DNA of 64,000 bases from Salinicola salarius (GTDB lineage: Bacteria; Pseudomonadota; Gammaproteobacteria; Pseudomonadales; Halomonadaceae). Of this stretch, positions 29,189 to 37,478 are shown piece after piece (positions within the stretch are counted from its first letter, which is position 1; every line of letters starts with the position of its first letter). A model generated the notes under the pieces. It saw only the letters and a list, made by a program, of their open reading frames with translations. It did not search any database and was not told the origin of the DNA. The stretch is taken from assembly GCF_002179555.1 (NCBI RefSeq), contig NZ_NHOU01000008.1:62001-126000 (forward strand). The letters are read 5' to 3'. Position numbers and translations under genes: made by a program.

Positions 29189-31221
29189 ATGTCGATGGTG
29201 TTGTCCCGTCTGTCGTTGTACCTGGCGCTTCCAGCTTTACTGCTGGGTCTCTGGCCAGGTGGCGAGCCAGATCAACGATGGATTCTTCTGCTGCTGCTTG
29301 GCTTGCTGTGGCTGGGTCAGTTCGTTGCCTATCGCCATTGGATCCGGACCAGCCGCTGGCTGCTGATTCCTACCGGCATCCTGACCCTGGCGATCATCGC
29401 CAGCTTCCTGATCGCGGAGGACTGGGTCAGCGTCGATCTCTGGCAACGCTGGCTCGATCTCCTGCCGGGCCACTGGGAGCTCTTCCACAGCCGCCCGCCC
29501 ATCCTCGCGCTGTGCATGACATTCGGATTGATCCTCAACGTGCTGCTGCTGTCGCGGCTGGGACTGGGCTCTCCGATCATTCTGCTGCTGGTGGCCATGG
29601 GCGGCGCCTGGCTGGGCTATCGCTCGCTGACACCGCCGCCGGAATATGCCTCCAGCTTGAACGGGATCCCGCTGCCGATGCTGGCCGCGCTGGGGCTATT
29701 CTGGGCCGCGCAATGCCTGGCGATTTTCCCGACGCTACGATGCTACTGGCGGCGAATTCTGCCACCGCTCCTGGTTGGCGGCTCGATCGCGCTACTGGCG
29801 ATGATCAGCTGGCAGGAGCAGCGCCAGACCGACAATCTGCGTCTCCACGAGACCACTGCCGGCGAAGGTAACGACATCGCGACCTTGATGGCGTCGGAAA
29901 CGGCATCACATCTCGAGGCCATGCGACGCTTCACCAGTTTCTGGAACATGCTGGGACACGTGCCCACGCGCTCGGAGTGGGAGCAGCAGGCCAAGCCCTA
30001 TCACGACGATTTCGGCTACTTCCGCAATATCGCCTTCATCGATCCCGACGGCACCGTCATCCGCGTCTATCCGCTACGCGGCAACCGGTCCGTGCTTGGC
30101 ACCAATCTCTACTCGGCGAGCTCCCAGCCCAGGGAGGCTCTGGATCGGCCCCTGATCTACGGCATCGAAGGCCAGACCGGTATCGTCGACTTCCTTCAGG
30201 GGGGCGCGGGGTCATCAGCTACCTGCCGGTGCGCGATGTCGTCGATGGAACGCTGCGCGGTGCGGTGGGAATGGTGGTCAGCGTCGACACCCTGCTCAGT
30301 TCGCTGCTCGAGCAGACGCCCAACCAGGATCGCGCAGTGACGCTCAGTGGTAATAACCAACTCTACTTTCACTACGGTCCGCTGGGCGCTCTTGCCGAAT
30401 GGCAATACCAGCAGACCGTCGCCCTGGGCACCGACCGGCTCACGCTCAGCGTGAGGCCCTCCCTGCACTGGTTACAGGCGATGCGGAGCAGGCTACCGGA
30501 AATCACCCTGATCTTCGGCATCCTGCTCGCCTATCTGCTGCATATGGTGCTCTACATCTATCGGCGTCTGGCGCATCAACACCGTCTGGCCAACCAGGCC
30601 AACGCCTCGTTACGAGCAGAGATCAAGGAGCGCAAGCGACTTCAGCAGGAGGTGGAATGGATCGCCAGTCACGACGAGTTGACCCAGTTGCCCAACCGGC
30701 GCGAACTGCTGCGCTGGATGGACGCCTACCCGGATCCGCTGCCACTGGCGGTGCTGATCTGCGATCTCGATCACTTCAAGAGCGTCAACGACCACTTCGG
30801 CCATCTGGAAGGCGACCGCTATCTCAAGGTAATCGCCCAATACTGCCGCCTGCCGGTTGAGCATGCCGGCGGCATGTTCGCTCGCTACGGTGGCGAGGAG
30901 TTCGTCGCCTGTCTGCCCCACTGCGACCGTAAGACGGCCGCGGAGATCGCCGAGGTACTACGCCTGGCGGCTATCGACAGCGGCCTCGTCCTGCCCGACG
31001 ACGAGCCGGTAACGCTGAGCATCGGGGTCAGCGTCACAAATACGCTTCCGTTACAGCGCAACCGGATCCTCCAGGCCGCCGACGATTCGCTGTACCGTGC
31101 GAAGCAGGAAGGTCGCAATCGTGTCGTTCTCACCGAGCAGGCCGAGTCGACGCCACAGGGTCAGGCAGAAGCGCCCCTTCAGGCTCAGCTCGAAGACGAT
31201 CCCGGCAACGGATCACGCTGA
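29189..31221 (+). CDS. Membrane diguanylate cyclase with CHASE-like sensor, interrupted by a -1 frameshift
   Basis: The protein is encoded in two overlapping frames. Frame 1 (29189-30340) holds about five N-terminal membrane segments and a CHASE-like periplasmic sensor (...FIDPDGTVIRVYPLRGNRSVL). Frame 2 (open from 29977 to 31221) continues with the end of the sensor (GVISYLPVRDVVDGTLRGAV), one membrane segment, a short coiled coil and a GGDEF domain with active-site GGEEF. The frames join at a run of six G (30199-30204), where a -1 shift gives one protein of about 676 residues. Possible causes are a real deletion, programmed frameshifting at G-GGG-GGC, or a sequencing error. The start could also be 29135. 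Confidence 0.8.
30199..30205 (+). other. Candidate -1 slippery heptamer in the diguanylate cyclase gene
   Basis: G-GGG-GGC in the zero frame (codons CAG GGG GGC) fits the X-XXY-YYZ pattern for -1 ribosomal slippage. Slippage here links exactly to the frame that encodes the GGDEF domain. Confidence 0.5.
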
Positions 31222-31673
31222 CGACGCGCCCGAAAGAATTGCTGAAGCAGTCTTCTGGCCGGGGCAGCGAGCACGCCACCGGCGATCTCGACGCGATGGT
31301 TGAACCAGGGCTGGGCAAACAGATTGGCCCGGGATTCGACCATGCCGCCCTTGGGCTCGGCGGTGGCGTAGACGACCCGCCGGATGCGGGCGTGAATGAT
31401 CGCCCCCGTGCACATCAGACAGGGTTCGAGGGTCACGAACAGCGTGCAATCATCCAGTCGATAATTGCTCAGACCCGAAGCCGCGCTGCGCAACGCCTGC
31501 ACTTCGGCATGCGCAGTGGGATCGTGGCCTGCCACCGGGCAGTTATAGCCCGCGCCGATCACCTCGCCTGCGGGGTCTACCACCACGGCGCCGACCGGCA
31601 CTTCACCGTGGTCGAACGCCAGTTGCGCCTGCTCCAGCGCACGGTGCATGTAGAATTCGTCGCTACGTATCAT
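31185..31673 (-). CDS. tadA: tRNA-specific adenosine deaminase TadA
   Basis: 162 residues. Zinc and catalytic motif H55-A-E57 and PCLMC (C85, C88) of the cytidine/adenosine deaminase fold, with YRLDDCTLFVTLEPC between them. It deaminates A34 of tRNA-Arg to inosine and is essential. The 3' end overlaps the convergent diguanylate cyclase gene by 37 bp. It stands divergent to tesB. Confidence 0.95.
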   Translation of the reverse strand: MIRSDEFYMHRALEQAQLAFDHGEVPVGAVVVDPAGEVIGAGYNCPVAGHDPTAHAEVQALRSAASGLSNYRLDDCTLFVTLEPCLMCTGAIIHARIRRVVYATAEPKGGMVESRANLFAQPWFNHRVEIAGGVLAAPARRLLQQFFRARRQRDPLPGSSSS

Positions 31674-31785
31674 GACCGTCCCGTATTGCCCATCCGGCGT
31701 CGCGGCGAGTCGTCGGCGAGCAGGATATACTCGTGACGAATCTGGTTCGAAAAGCCTTCATCGACGCGCCATCAAGGATACCCGA

Positions 31786-32598
31786 ATGACACAAGCGCTG
31801 AACGACCTTATCCAGCTTCTTGGCCTGGAAGCGCTGGAAGAGAACCTGTTTCGCGGCCAGAGCCAGGATCTGGGCCTGCCCCAGCTGTTCGGCGGGCAAG
31901 CGCTGGGACAGGCCGCCGCCGCCGCTACCCGCACGGTGCCCGAAGACCGCTTTTTGCATTCGCTGCATGGCTATTTCCTGCGCCCCGGCGATGCCCAGTT
32001 GCCAGTCATCTATTCCGTCGATCGCGTTCGCGATGGCGGCAGTTTCACCACGCGTCGGGTCACGGCGATTCAGAAAGGCAAGCCGATATTCTTCTGCAGT
32101 GCGTCATTCCAGGGGCGTGAACATGGCCTGCATCACCAGCCTACCGCGCCCGACGTGCCGTCGCCGGAAGCGTTGCTGGCGGAAGGCAAGGCGGTCCACC
32201 AGCGCTTTCGCGGCCATCCCGTCGAGTTCATCACGGTGGAAGAATGCCACGACTGCCCGCCCTCGCGGATGATCTGGTTCCGCATGGGCGGCAGCACGAT
32301 GCCGTCGGATCCTGCCCTGCACCGTTACCTGCTCGCCTACAGCTCTGACTTCAACCTGCTGCTGACCTCTCTGCTGGCGCATGACGTGGAATTCGGCGAC
32401 CCGCGGCTGCGTATCGCCAGCCTGGACCACGCGTTGTGGATCCATCAGGACCCGAAGATCGACGAGTGGCTGCTATACGTGATGGAAAGCCCCTGGGCGG
32501 GCGGCGCCCGCGGTTTCGCCCGCGGCAGCTTCTTCGATCGCGAAGGCCGCCTGGTGGCATCGACGGCGCAGGAGGGGTTGGTCAGGGTTCAGTCCTGA
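31786..32598 (+). CDS. tesB: Acyl-CoA thioesterase II TesB
   Basis: 270 residues of the double hot-dog fold. N-terminal RGQSQDLGLPQLFGGQALGQ is the TesB signature, and the C-terminal hot dog has the SLDHALWIHQ block with catalytic Asp plus downstream Thr/Gln. It hydrolyses medium- and long-chain acyl-CoA in the cytoplasm. AAGGATA before the ATG at 31786. The stop codon lies in the first unit of a heptamer repeat. Confidence 0.94.
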   Translation: MTQALNDLIQLLGLEALEENLFRGQSQDLGLPQLFGGQALGQAAAAATRTVPEDRFLHSLHGYFLRPGDAQLPVIYSVDRVRDGGSFTTRRVTAIQKGKPIFFCSASFQGREHGLHHQPTAPDVPSPEALLAEGKAVHQRFRGHPVEFITVEECHDCPPSRMIWFRMGGSTMPSDPALHRYLLAYSSDFNLLLTSLLAHDVEFGDPRLRIASLDHALWIHQDPKIDEWLLYVMESPWAGGARGFARGSFFDREGRLVASTAQEGLVRVQS

Positions 32599-32645
32599 GC
32601 CGCGAGCCGCGAGCCGCGAGCCGCGAGCCGCGAGCCGCGAGCCGC
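32597..32645 (+). repeat. GAGCCGC heptamer x7 overlapping the tesB stop
   Basis: Seven exact tandem copies of GAGCCGC; the first unit supplies the GA of the tesB TGA. It is followed by a single GAAATCG and then the terminator. It is a simple-sequence expansion, probably slippage-prone. Confidence 0.92.
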
Positions 32646-32669
32646 GAAATCGGTGAGTTGCTCCTGTAA

Positions 32670-32706
32670 CGAAAACCGCCAGTGACATTGTCACTGGCGG
32701 TTTTCG
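32670..32706. terminator. Bidirectional terminator between tesB and alcohol dehydrogenase
   Basis: CGAAAACCGCCAGTGAC pairs perfectly with GTCACTGGCGGTTTTCG (17-bp stem, 3-nt loop). The A/T ends provide a U4 run on both strands. It serves the convergent tesB and alcohol dehydrogenase genes. Confidence 0.9.
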
Positions 32707-32764
32707 TAGCTCGTAGCTACTGTCCACAGCGCCCCGGAGCCGGCGCTAGTCGTAGCTCTCGCTA

Positions 32765-33835
32765 TCAGACGTCCTTGATCGACGCCATGTCGATGACGAA
32801 GCGATACTTCACGTCGCCCTTCTGCATCCGCTCCCAGGCTTCGTTGATCTGATCGATGTTGATCATCTCGACGTCGCAGGTAATGCCTTTCTCGGCGCAG
32901 AAGTCGAGCACTTCCTGGGTTTCCGGCATGCCGCCGATCAGCGAGCCGGCCAGCACGCGGCGACGGAACACCAGATTGGCACCGGAAATCGCCGGATCGA
33001 TCGGCTCGAGCAGACCGACCAGAATGTGAGTGCCATCCGGCTTCAAGGCGTTGAGATACGGGTTGATGTCGTGCTGCACCGGCACCGTGTCGAGCATGAA
33101 GTCGAAGGTCTCGGTGATCGCGCCCATCTCGTCTTCACTGGTGGAGATCACGACATGGTCGGCGCCCTGCTTCTTCGCTTCGGCTTTCTTCGACTCGGAG
33201 CGCGTGAACAGCGTGACTTCGGCACCCAGCGCCTTGGCGAGCTTGACCCCCATGTGACCCAGGCCGCCCATGCCGATGACACCCACCTTGTCGCCCGGCT
33301 TGACGCCGTAGTGCTTCAGCGGCGAATAGGTGGTGATGCCGGCGCACAGGATCGGCGCGGCGGATTTAAGATCGATGCCGTCGGGCATGCGCACCACGAA
33401 GCGCTCGCTGACCACGACCTTGTCGGAATAGCCGCCCTGCGTCAGCGTGCCGTCGTGCTTGTCGGGGCTGCCGTAGGTCATCACGAACCCTTCGGCGCAG
33501 TAGTTCTCGAGGCCGGCGTTGCACGCCTTGCACTCGCGGCACGAGTCGACCATGCAGCCGACGCCGACCAGATCGCCGACCTGGTACTGGCTGACTTCGT
33601 CACCCACGGCGGTAACGCGGCCCACGATCTCGTGACCCGGCACGACCGGATAGGAGGCCATGCCCCAGTCGTCGCGTGCGAAGTGGAGATCGCTGTGGCA
33701 GACGCCGCAGTAGAGGATCTCGATCGAGACATCGTCCGGGCGCGGCGCACGACGCTCGAAGTTCCAGAGTGCCAACGGCGTGGTGGCGGAATGCGCGGCG
33801 TAACCCTTGGCAGGTGTGGCGGTAGCTTGTGCCAT
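32765..33835 (-). CDS. Zinc-dependent alcohol dehydrogenase / aldehyde reductase (YahK/CAD type)
   Basis: 356 residues of the MDR superfamily. Catalytic zinc site CGVCHSDLH and GHEIVGRV; structural zinc CMVDSCRECKACNAGLENYC; cofactor loop GVIGMGGLGHMGVKLAKALG. The domain order and the LWNFERRAPRPDDV start fit NADPH-dependent aldehyde reductases (YahK, Ahr). GGGAG upstream of the ATG at 33835. A divergent AraC-family regulator lies 196 bp away, an arrangement like E. coli yqhC-yqhD, so control by aldehydes is plausible. Confidence 0.92.
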   Translation of the reverse strand: MAQATATPAKGYAAHSATTPLALWNFERRAPRPDDVSIEILYCGVCHSDLHFARDDWGMASYPVVPGHEIVGRVTAVGDEVSQYQVGDLVGVGCMVDSCRECKACNAGLENYCAEGFVMTYGSPDKHDGTLTQGGYSDKVVVSERFVVRMPDGIDLKSAAPILCAGITTYSPLKHYGVKPGDKVGVIGMGGLGHMGVKLAKALGAEVTLFTRSESKKAEAKKQGADHVVISTSEDEMGAITETFDFMLDTVPVQHDINPYLNALKPDGTHILVGLLEPIDPAISGANLVFRRRVLAGSLIGGMPETQEVLDFCAEKGITCDVEMINIDQINEAWERMQKGDVKYRFVIDMASIKDV

Positions 33836-34031
33836 GTTTCTGACTCCCCATAACGATGGGTGAATGAACGGGATCGTGGGCACAGTGTGGTCGACAACGT
33901 TCTCGGCAGCCATGCCGTTTCCTGCGCAACATTTGCTCGATCCTCCGGATCTCGCAAGGCCGTTACCCCTATCTAGCCGTGCTCATGCACAATACGCTGA
34001 CCTTGTTCATCTTCATCAGCGCGAGGTCGCC

Positions 34032-34967
34032 ATGCTCGATCGTCTCCCAGCCTCCTCTCTTCAGGATCGTGCGCCCCGGGATCCCGCTTTCGGCTCCTCG
34101 AGCGCCCGCGACTCATGGGCGTCACGGCTGGCCCGGACGCTGGCGCCGCTGGTCAGCACCGACGGCTTCTCCGACACGGCCATCGACGGCGTCAAACTGA
34201 TCGCCTCGGAATGCAGCCACCCGCGTACGCCGCTGATCTACGAGCCCGGGCTGTTCATCATTGCGCAGGGAGACAAGGTCGGCTACCTGGGAGAACGGGT
34301 GATTCACTATGGCCCCGGCAACTATCTGGTACAGGCGATGCCGTTGCCGTTCGAATGCGAGACGATCGCCCGCTCCGACGCTCCGTTACTGGGCCTCTCC
34401 ATCGGCGTGGATCCGTTGATGCTGAGCGAGCTGGTGCACCATCTGCCCGCGCCGCCCCCTCTCGACCGCGGCTCTCCCGAGCCCATGGCGGCCGTGGCCC
34501 TCGATGCGCCGATGGCGGAAGCGGTGCAACGCCTGGCGTCGTGCCTGCAGGATGAACATGCCAGTCGCGCGCTGGGCACAGGCCGGGTACGGGAAGTGCT
34601 GTTCGCCGCGCTCAACGGCCCGCAGGGCCAGTCGCTGCGCCAGTTGGTGCAGCAACATGGGCACTATGCCCGTATCGCCGAATCGCTGAGCTATCTGCAT
34701 CGCCACTTCGCCCTGCCATTGACGGTAGAGGCGCTTGCCGATCGCGCCAACATGAGCGCCTCGCACTTTCACCACCACTTCAAGCGCGTGACCCAGCTCT
34801 CGCCGGTGCAGTATCTCAAGCGCCTGCGGCTACTCCGGGCCCGGGTGCTGCTGGCCCAGCAGCGCGTCAACGTCGCGCGCGCCGCCGCCGATGTCGGCTA
34901 TCGCAGCACGTCGCAGTTCAGTCGCGAGTACAAGCGCTATTTCGGCGTCAGCCCATCGCAGGGCTGA
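34032..34967 (+). CDS. AraC-family regulator with AraC_N domain (YqhC-like)
   Basis: 311 residues. An N-terminal ligand domain (ECSHPRTPLIYEPGLFIIAQGDK, PF06719 type) is followed by two C-terminal helix-turn-helix motifs (LTVEALADRANMSASHFHHHFK; VARAAADVGYRSTSQFSREYKRYFG in two parts). Start 34032 was chosen for the GCGAGG upstream; a longer frame from 33864 runs back into the promoter region. It is divergent from the alcohol dehydrogenase, which it probably regulates. Confidence 0.88.
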   Translation: MLDRLPASSLQDRAPRDPAFGSSSARDSWASRLARTLAPLVSTDGFSDTAIDGVKLIASECSHPRTPLIYEPGLFIIAQGDKVGYLGERVIHYGPGNYLVQAMPLPFECETIARSDAPLLGLSIGVDPLMLSELVHHLPAPPPLDRGSPEPMAAVALDAPMAEAVQRLASCLQDEHASRALGTGRVREVLFAALNGPQGQSLRQLVQQHGHYARIAESLSYLHRHFALPLTVEALADRANMSASHFHHHFKRVTQLSPVQYLKRLRLLRARVLLAQQRVNVARAAADVGYRSTSQFSREYKRYFGVSPSQG

Positions 34968-34994
34968 ACGGGAATTCGGGGCTGACGAGGCAAG

Positions 34995-35735
34995 CTAGGC
35001 CAGAAGCCCCATCAAGCCACGAATCAGGTAATAAGCGCCCACCACGGTGACGATCCAGCGCGTCCAGTAGCGAAAGCCGGCGTCCGTCAGCCGCGACAGG
35101 ATCAGGTTGCCGGTACGCGTTCCCAGGAATGCGAAGGGGATCGCCAGCGCCACCCAGCCCCATTCGCCGCTGTCCATCGCCATAGCCGCCTGCCAGTAGA
35201 AGAGAATCTTGAGGCTGTGGGCGATGACCTGAATGGTCGCCTTGGTGGCCACCACGGTGCGCCGGTCGAGCTGGGTGCGGATGAATCCGATGTCGATGGT
35301 CGGGCCGGAAACCCCGACGGCGATGGTCAGGCCGCCGGAAACGATGCCACACATGACCGCGTGTCCGGGCCGCGAGACATCGAAGTGGAACCAGCGCTTG
35401 GGAATCCACACCATCACCGGCATCAGCCCCAGCACGATCAGCACCACCGTCTCGCTGGGCGAATAGCGCACCAGCATCAGCAAGGCTGCCGAGATCAGGA
35501 CGCCACAGGCGATCATGCCGACGATACGCCAGGCGATGAATCGGCGCGACAGCCAGGCCCGCGACGCGTTGGCGGTGAGCTGGATCACCCCGTGTACCGC
35601 GATCGCCGTTGCCGCCGGCAGCCAGGCCAGCAAAAAGCCCAGTAGGATCAATCCGCCAGCCATGCCGAACACGCCGGACAACACCGAGGTCGAGAACACC
35701 ACGGCCAGAAATAGCAACGCAACGGGTATCGCCAT
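34995..35735 (-). CDS. TSUP (TauE/SafE) family membrane transporter
   Basis: 246 residues with seven to eight hydrophobic segments. It shows the TauE/SafE repeat feature GVFGMAGGLILLGFLLAWLP near the N-terminus and GIVSGGLTIAVGVSGPTIDI in the second half. The family exports organosulfonates or related anions. It converges with the AraC gene and is divergent to the small secreted protein. Substrate unknown. Confidence 0.85.
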   Translation of the reverse strand: MAIPVALLFLAVVFSTSVLSGVFGMAGGLILLGFLLAWLPAATAIAVHGVIQLTANASRAWLSRRFIAWRIVGMIACGVLISAALLMLVRYSPSETVVLIVLGLMPVMVWIPKRWFHFDVSRPGHAVMCGIVSGGLTIAVGVSGPTIDIGFIRTQLDRRTVVATKATIQVIAHSLKILFYWQAAMAMDSGEWGWVALAIPFAFLGTRTGNLILSRLTDAGFRYWTRWIVTVVGAYYLIRGLMGLLA

Positions 35736-35854
35736 GCGAGGTCTACACTCCAATGACGGGCCAAGACGGCCCATGAAAAGATTCATGCCGATCATGCGAT
35801 GGCGGATGCGACAGGCTCGGCACTTCAGCTCACCGGAACGAGGCACGCCCTATC

Positions 35855-36301
35855 ATGCGCTGGTTGATCCTGAACTCGCCCCCCATCGCTCTTACTGCAG
35901 CCCTGTTCACGCTGGCCAGCGCCGCCGACGCCTCCAGCCCTGCGGCATGGGCAGAACACGACCGCGCCGTCGTCGAACGGTGCCAGAACGCCAGTCAATT
36001 TCCAGATGCCGCGCCAGCTGGCGACCCCGTACTGTTCGATGATGAAGCGGGCATGACGGCATTGCTGATCCAGGGCCACTATTCACAGAAAGACGGGCCA
36101 CAGAACGATATGAACGGAGAGGCCGGCCGCGAACTCTGTCTGTTCCTGCGCAGCAGCCAGGAAGTCTACATGGCCGACGCCGACAGGCTGGCAATCGGCT
36201 CCGATGCCCTGCCCAGCACACCGACAGACGTCATCAACGACAACGGCGAGACCGGCAGCGCCGTCAGAGCGCAACCGAGTCAGCGCGGCGAGACGCCCTG
36301 A
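35855..36301 (+). CDS. Small secreted protein of unknown function
   Basis: 148 residues. An N-terminal signal peptide (LNSPPIALTAALFTLASAADA, cut probably after the ADA) precedes an exported domain of about 80 residues with two Cys (EHDRAVVERCQNASQ, RELCLFLRSSQEVYMADAD), likely a disulfide. A low-complexity polar tail follows. I do not recognise the family. Its stop abuts the stop of the convergent acetyltransferase. Confidence 0.65.
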   Translation: MRWLILNSPPIALTAALFTLASAADASSPAAWAEHDRAVVERCQNASQFPDAAPAGDPVLFDDEAGMTALLIQGHYSQKDGPQNDMNGEAGRELCLFLRSSQEVYMADADRLAIGSDALPSTPTDVINDNGETGSAVRAQPSQRGETP

Positions 36302-36826
36302 TCAATCCACGCCAGGGTTGGTCGGCGTCGCCAACACCCGTTGATAGAACGCCAGGTCGAGCCAGCGATCGAACTTGTAGGCCGCCTGGCGCACGGTCCC
36401 CGCGTGGACGAAGCCCAGCTGTTCATGCAGCGCGATACTCGGCGCGTTGGAAGCGTCGATACCGCCGATCAGGGAGTGATACTGCTGCGCCTCGGCGCGC
36501 TCGATCAGCGCCGTCATCAATTGCCGGGCCACGCCGCGCTGACGAAAGTCGCGATCCACGTAGACCGAGTGCTCGACGCTGTAGCGGTAGGCGGCATGGG
36601 GGCGAAACGGGCCATAGCTGGCAAAACCCATCAACCGCCCACTCTCGTCGTCGAGCATGCCGATCACCGGGAAATGGCCATCGCGCTTGGCCTGGAACCA
36701 GCTCTCGACGAACGCCTTGGTGCGTGGCTGGTATTCGTAGAGTGCCGTGGTGTTGAGAATGGCGTCGTTGAAAATCGCCAGCACGGCTTCACCGTGCGGG
36801 CCGAACTCGCAGTCGATCAGGGTCAA
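36302..36826 (-). CDS. GNAT N-acetyltransferase (phosphinothricin/methionine-sulfone acetyltransferase type)
   Basis: 174 residues. FNDAILNTTALYEY (about 19-32) and VEHSVYVDRDFRQRGVARQLMTALIE (acetyl-CoA pocket, QRGVAR loop) match the Pat/MnaT subgroup that acetylates amino-acid analogues. The start is TTG at 36826; an in-frame stop 24 nt upstream excludes anything longer. Confidence 0.88.
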   Translation of the reverse strand: MTLIDCEFGPHGEAVLAIFNDAILNTTALYEYQPRTKAFVESWFQAKRDGHFPVIGMLDDESGRLMGFASYGPFRPHAAYRYSVEHSVYVDRDFRQRGVARQLMTALIERAEAQQYHSLIGGIDASNAPSIALHEQLGFVHAGTVRQAAYKFDRWLDLAFYQRVLATPTNPGVD

Positions 36827-36840
36827 GGTTCGATTCTCGT

Positions 36841-36898
36841 GGTCAGGTCAGGTGTCGTCAGCTCGGAAATCATCAGGTCAGGAGTCGTCAGGCTGGAA
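36841..36898. repeat. Imperfect ~29-bp direct repeat
   Basis: Two adjacent copies related by TCAGGTCAGGNGTCGTCAG lie between the acetyltransferase start and the META-lipoprotein stop. Probably a local tandem duplication; function not apparent. Confidence 0.6.
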
Positions 36899-36912
36899 GC
36901 CTGGGACGCAGT

Positions 36913-37386
36913 CTAATACAGCGCGTTGGCCTTGAGTTCGACCAGCGCTCGATCGTCAGCGTTCTGCAGCTCCAGTGACGGGCCCGCAATCGAATAGCGC
37001 GCCGTCTCGGAAAGCGCCGCCAACCACGCCTGTTCGAGCATCGCCATGTCACCCGGGCATGCCATCCGGGTCGAAGCGAGCCGGGAGAAGGTCAGCGTAT
37101 CGCCTTCAAGCCGATAGCTGCCCATCAACCGGTTGCAGCCGGTCGAACCGGAAACACGCCCGTCTTCACCAAGAACCAGATGCGCCTCACGCTGGTTGTC
37201 CGCCGCGGTCACCGGTTGGCCATCCAGCGTCATCAGCTTCCAGTAGGTGCCGATCAGGGCTTCGTTGGCAGTCTGCCCCTCGTCAACGGTATTGCTGGTA
37301 CCGGAGCTCGTGGCGCAACCGGAAGCGGCCATGGCGACAGCAACAGTCACCGAGACGGCAATCAAGGGCTCAAGGCGTGACAGCAC
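36913..37386 (-). CDS. META-domain lipoprotein (HslJ-like)
   Basis: 157 residues. A lipoprotein signal peptide with lipobox AASGC is followed by the META domain: GTYWKLMTLDGQPV, then STGCNRLMGSYRLEGDTLTF and STRMACPGDMAMLEQ, as in HslJ. HslJ proteins are linked to heat and novobiocin tolerance. The GTG at 37386 fits best, with AGAGGA upstream and a one-Arg signal; an upstream GTG at 37413 would add acidic residues that spoil the signal peptide. Confidence 0.88.
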   Translation of the reverse strand: MLSRLEPLIAVSVTVAVAMAASGCATSSGTSNTVDEGQTANEALIGTYWKLMTLDGQPVTAADNQREAHLVLGEDGRVSGSTGCNRLMGSYRLEGDTLTFSRLASTRMACPGDMAMLEQAWLAALSETARYSIAGPSLELQNADDRALVELKANALY

Positions 37387-37478
37387 GATGGTGTCCTCTT
37401 CAAAAGAACGCACGGAAAGCGCGTCCCGATCATGACAGGGCGACCGGAAACAGGCCGGCCGCCGCGTCGAGTTGCGGG

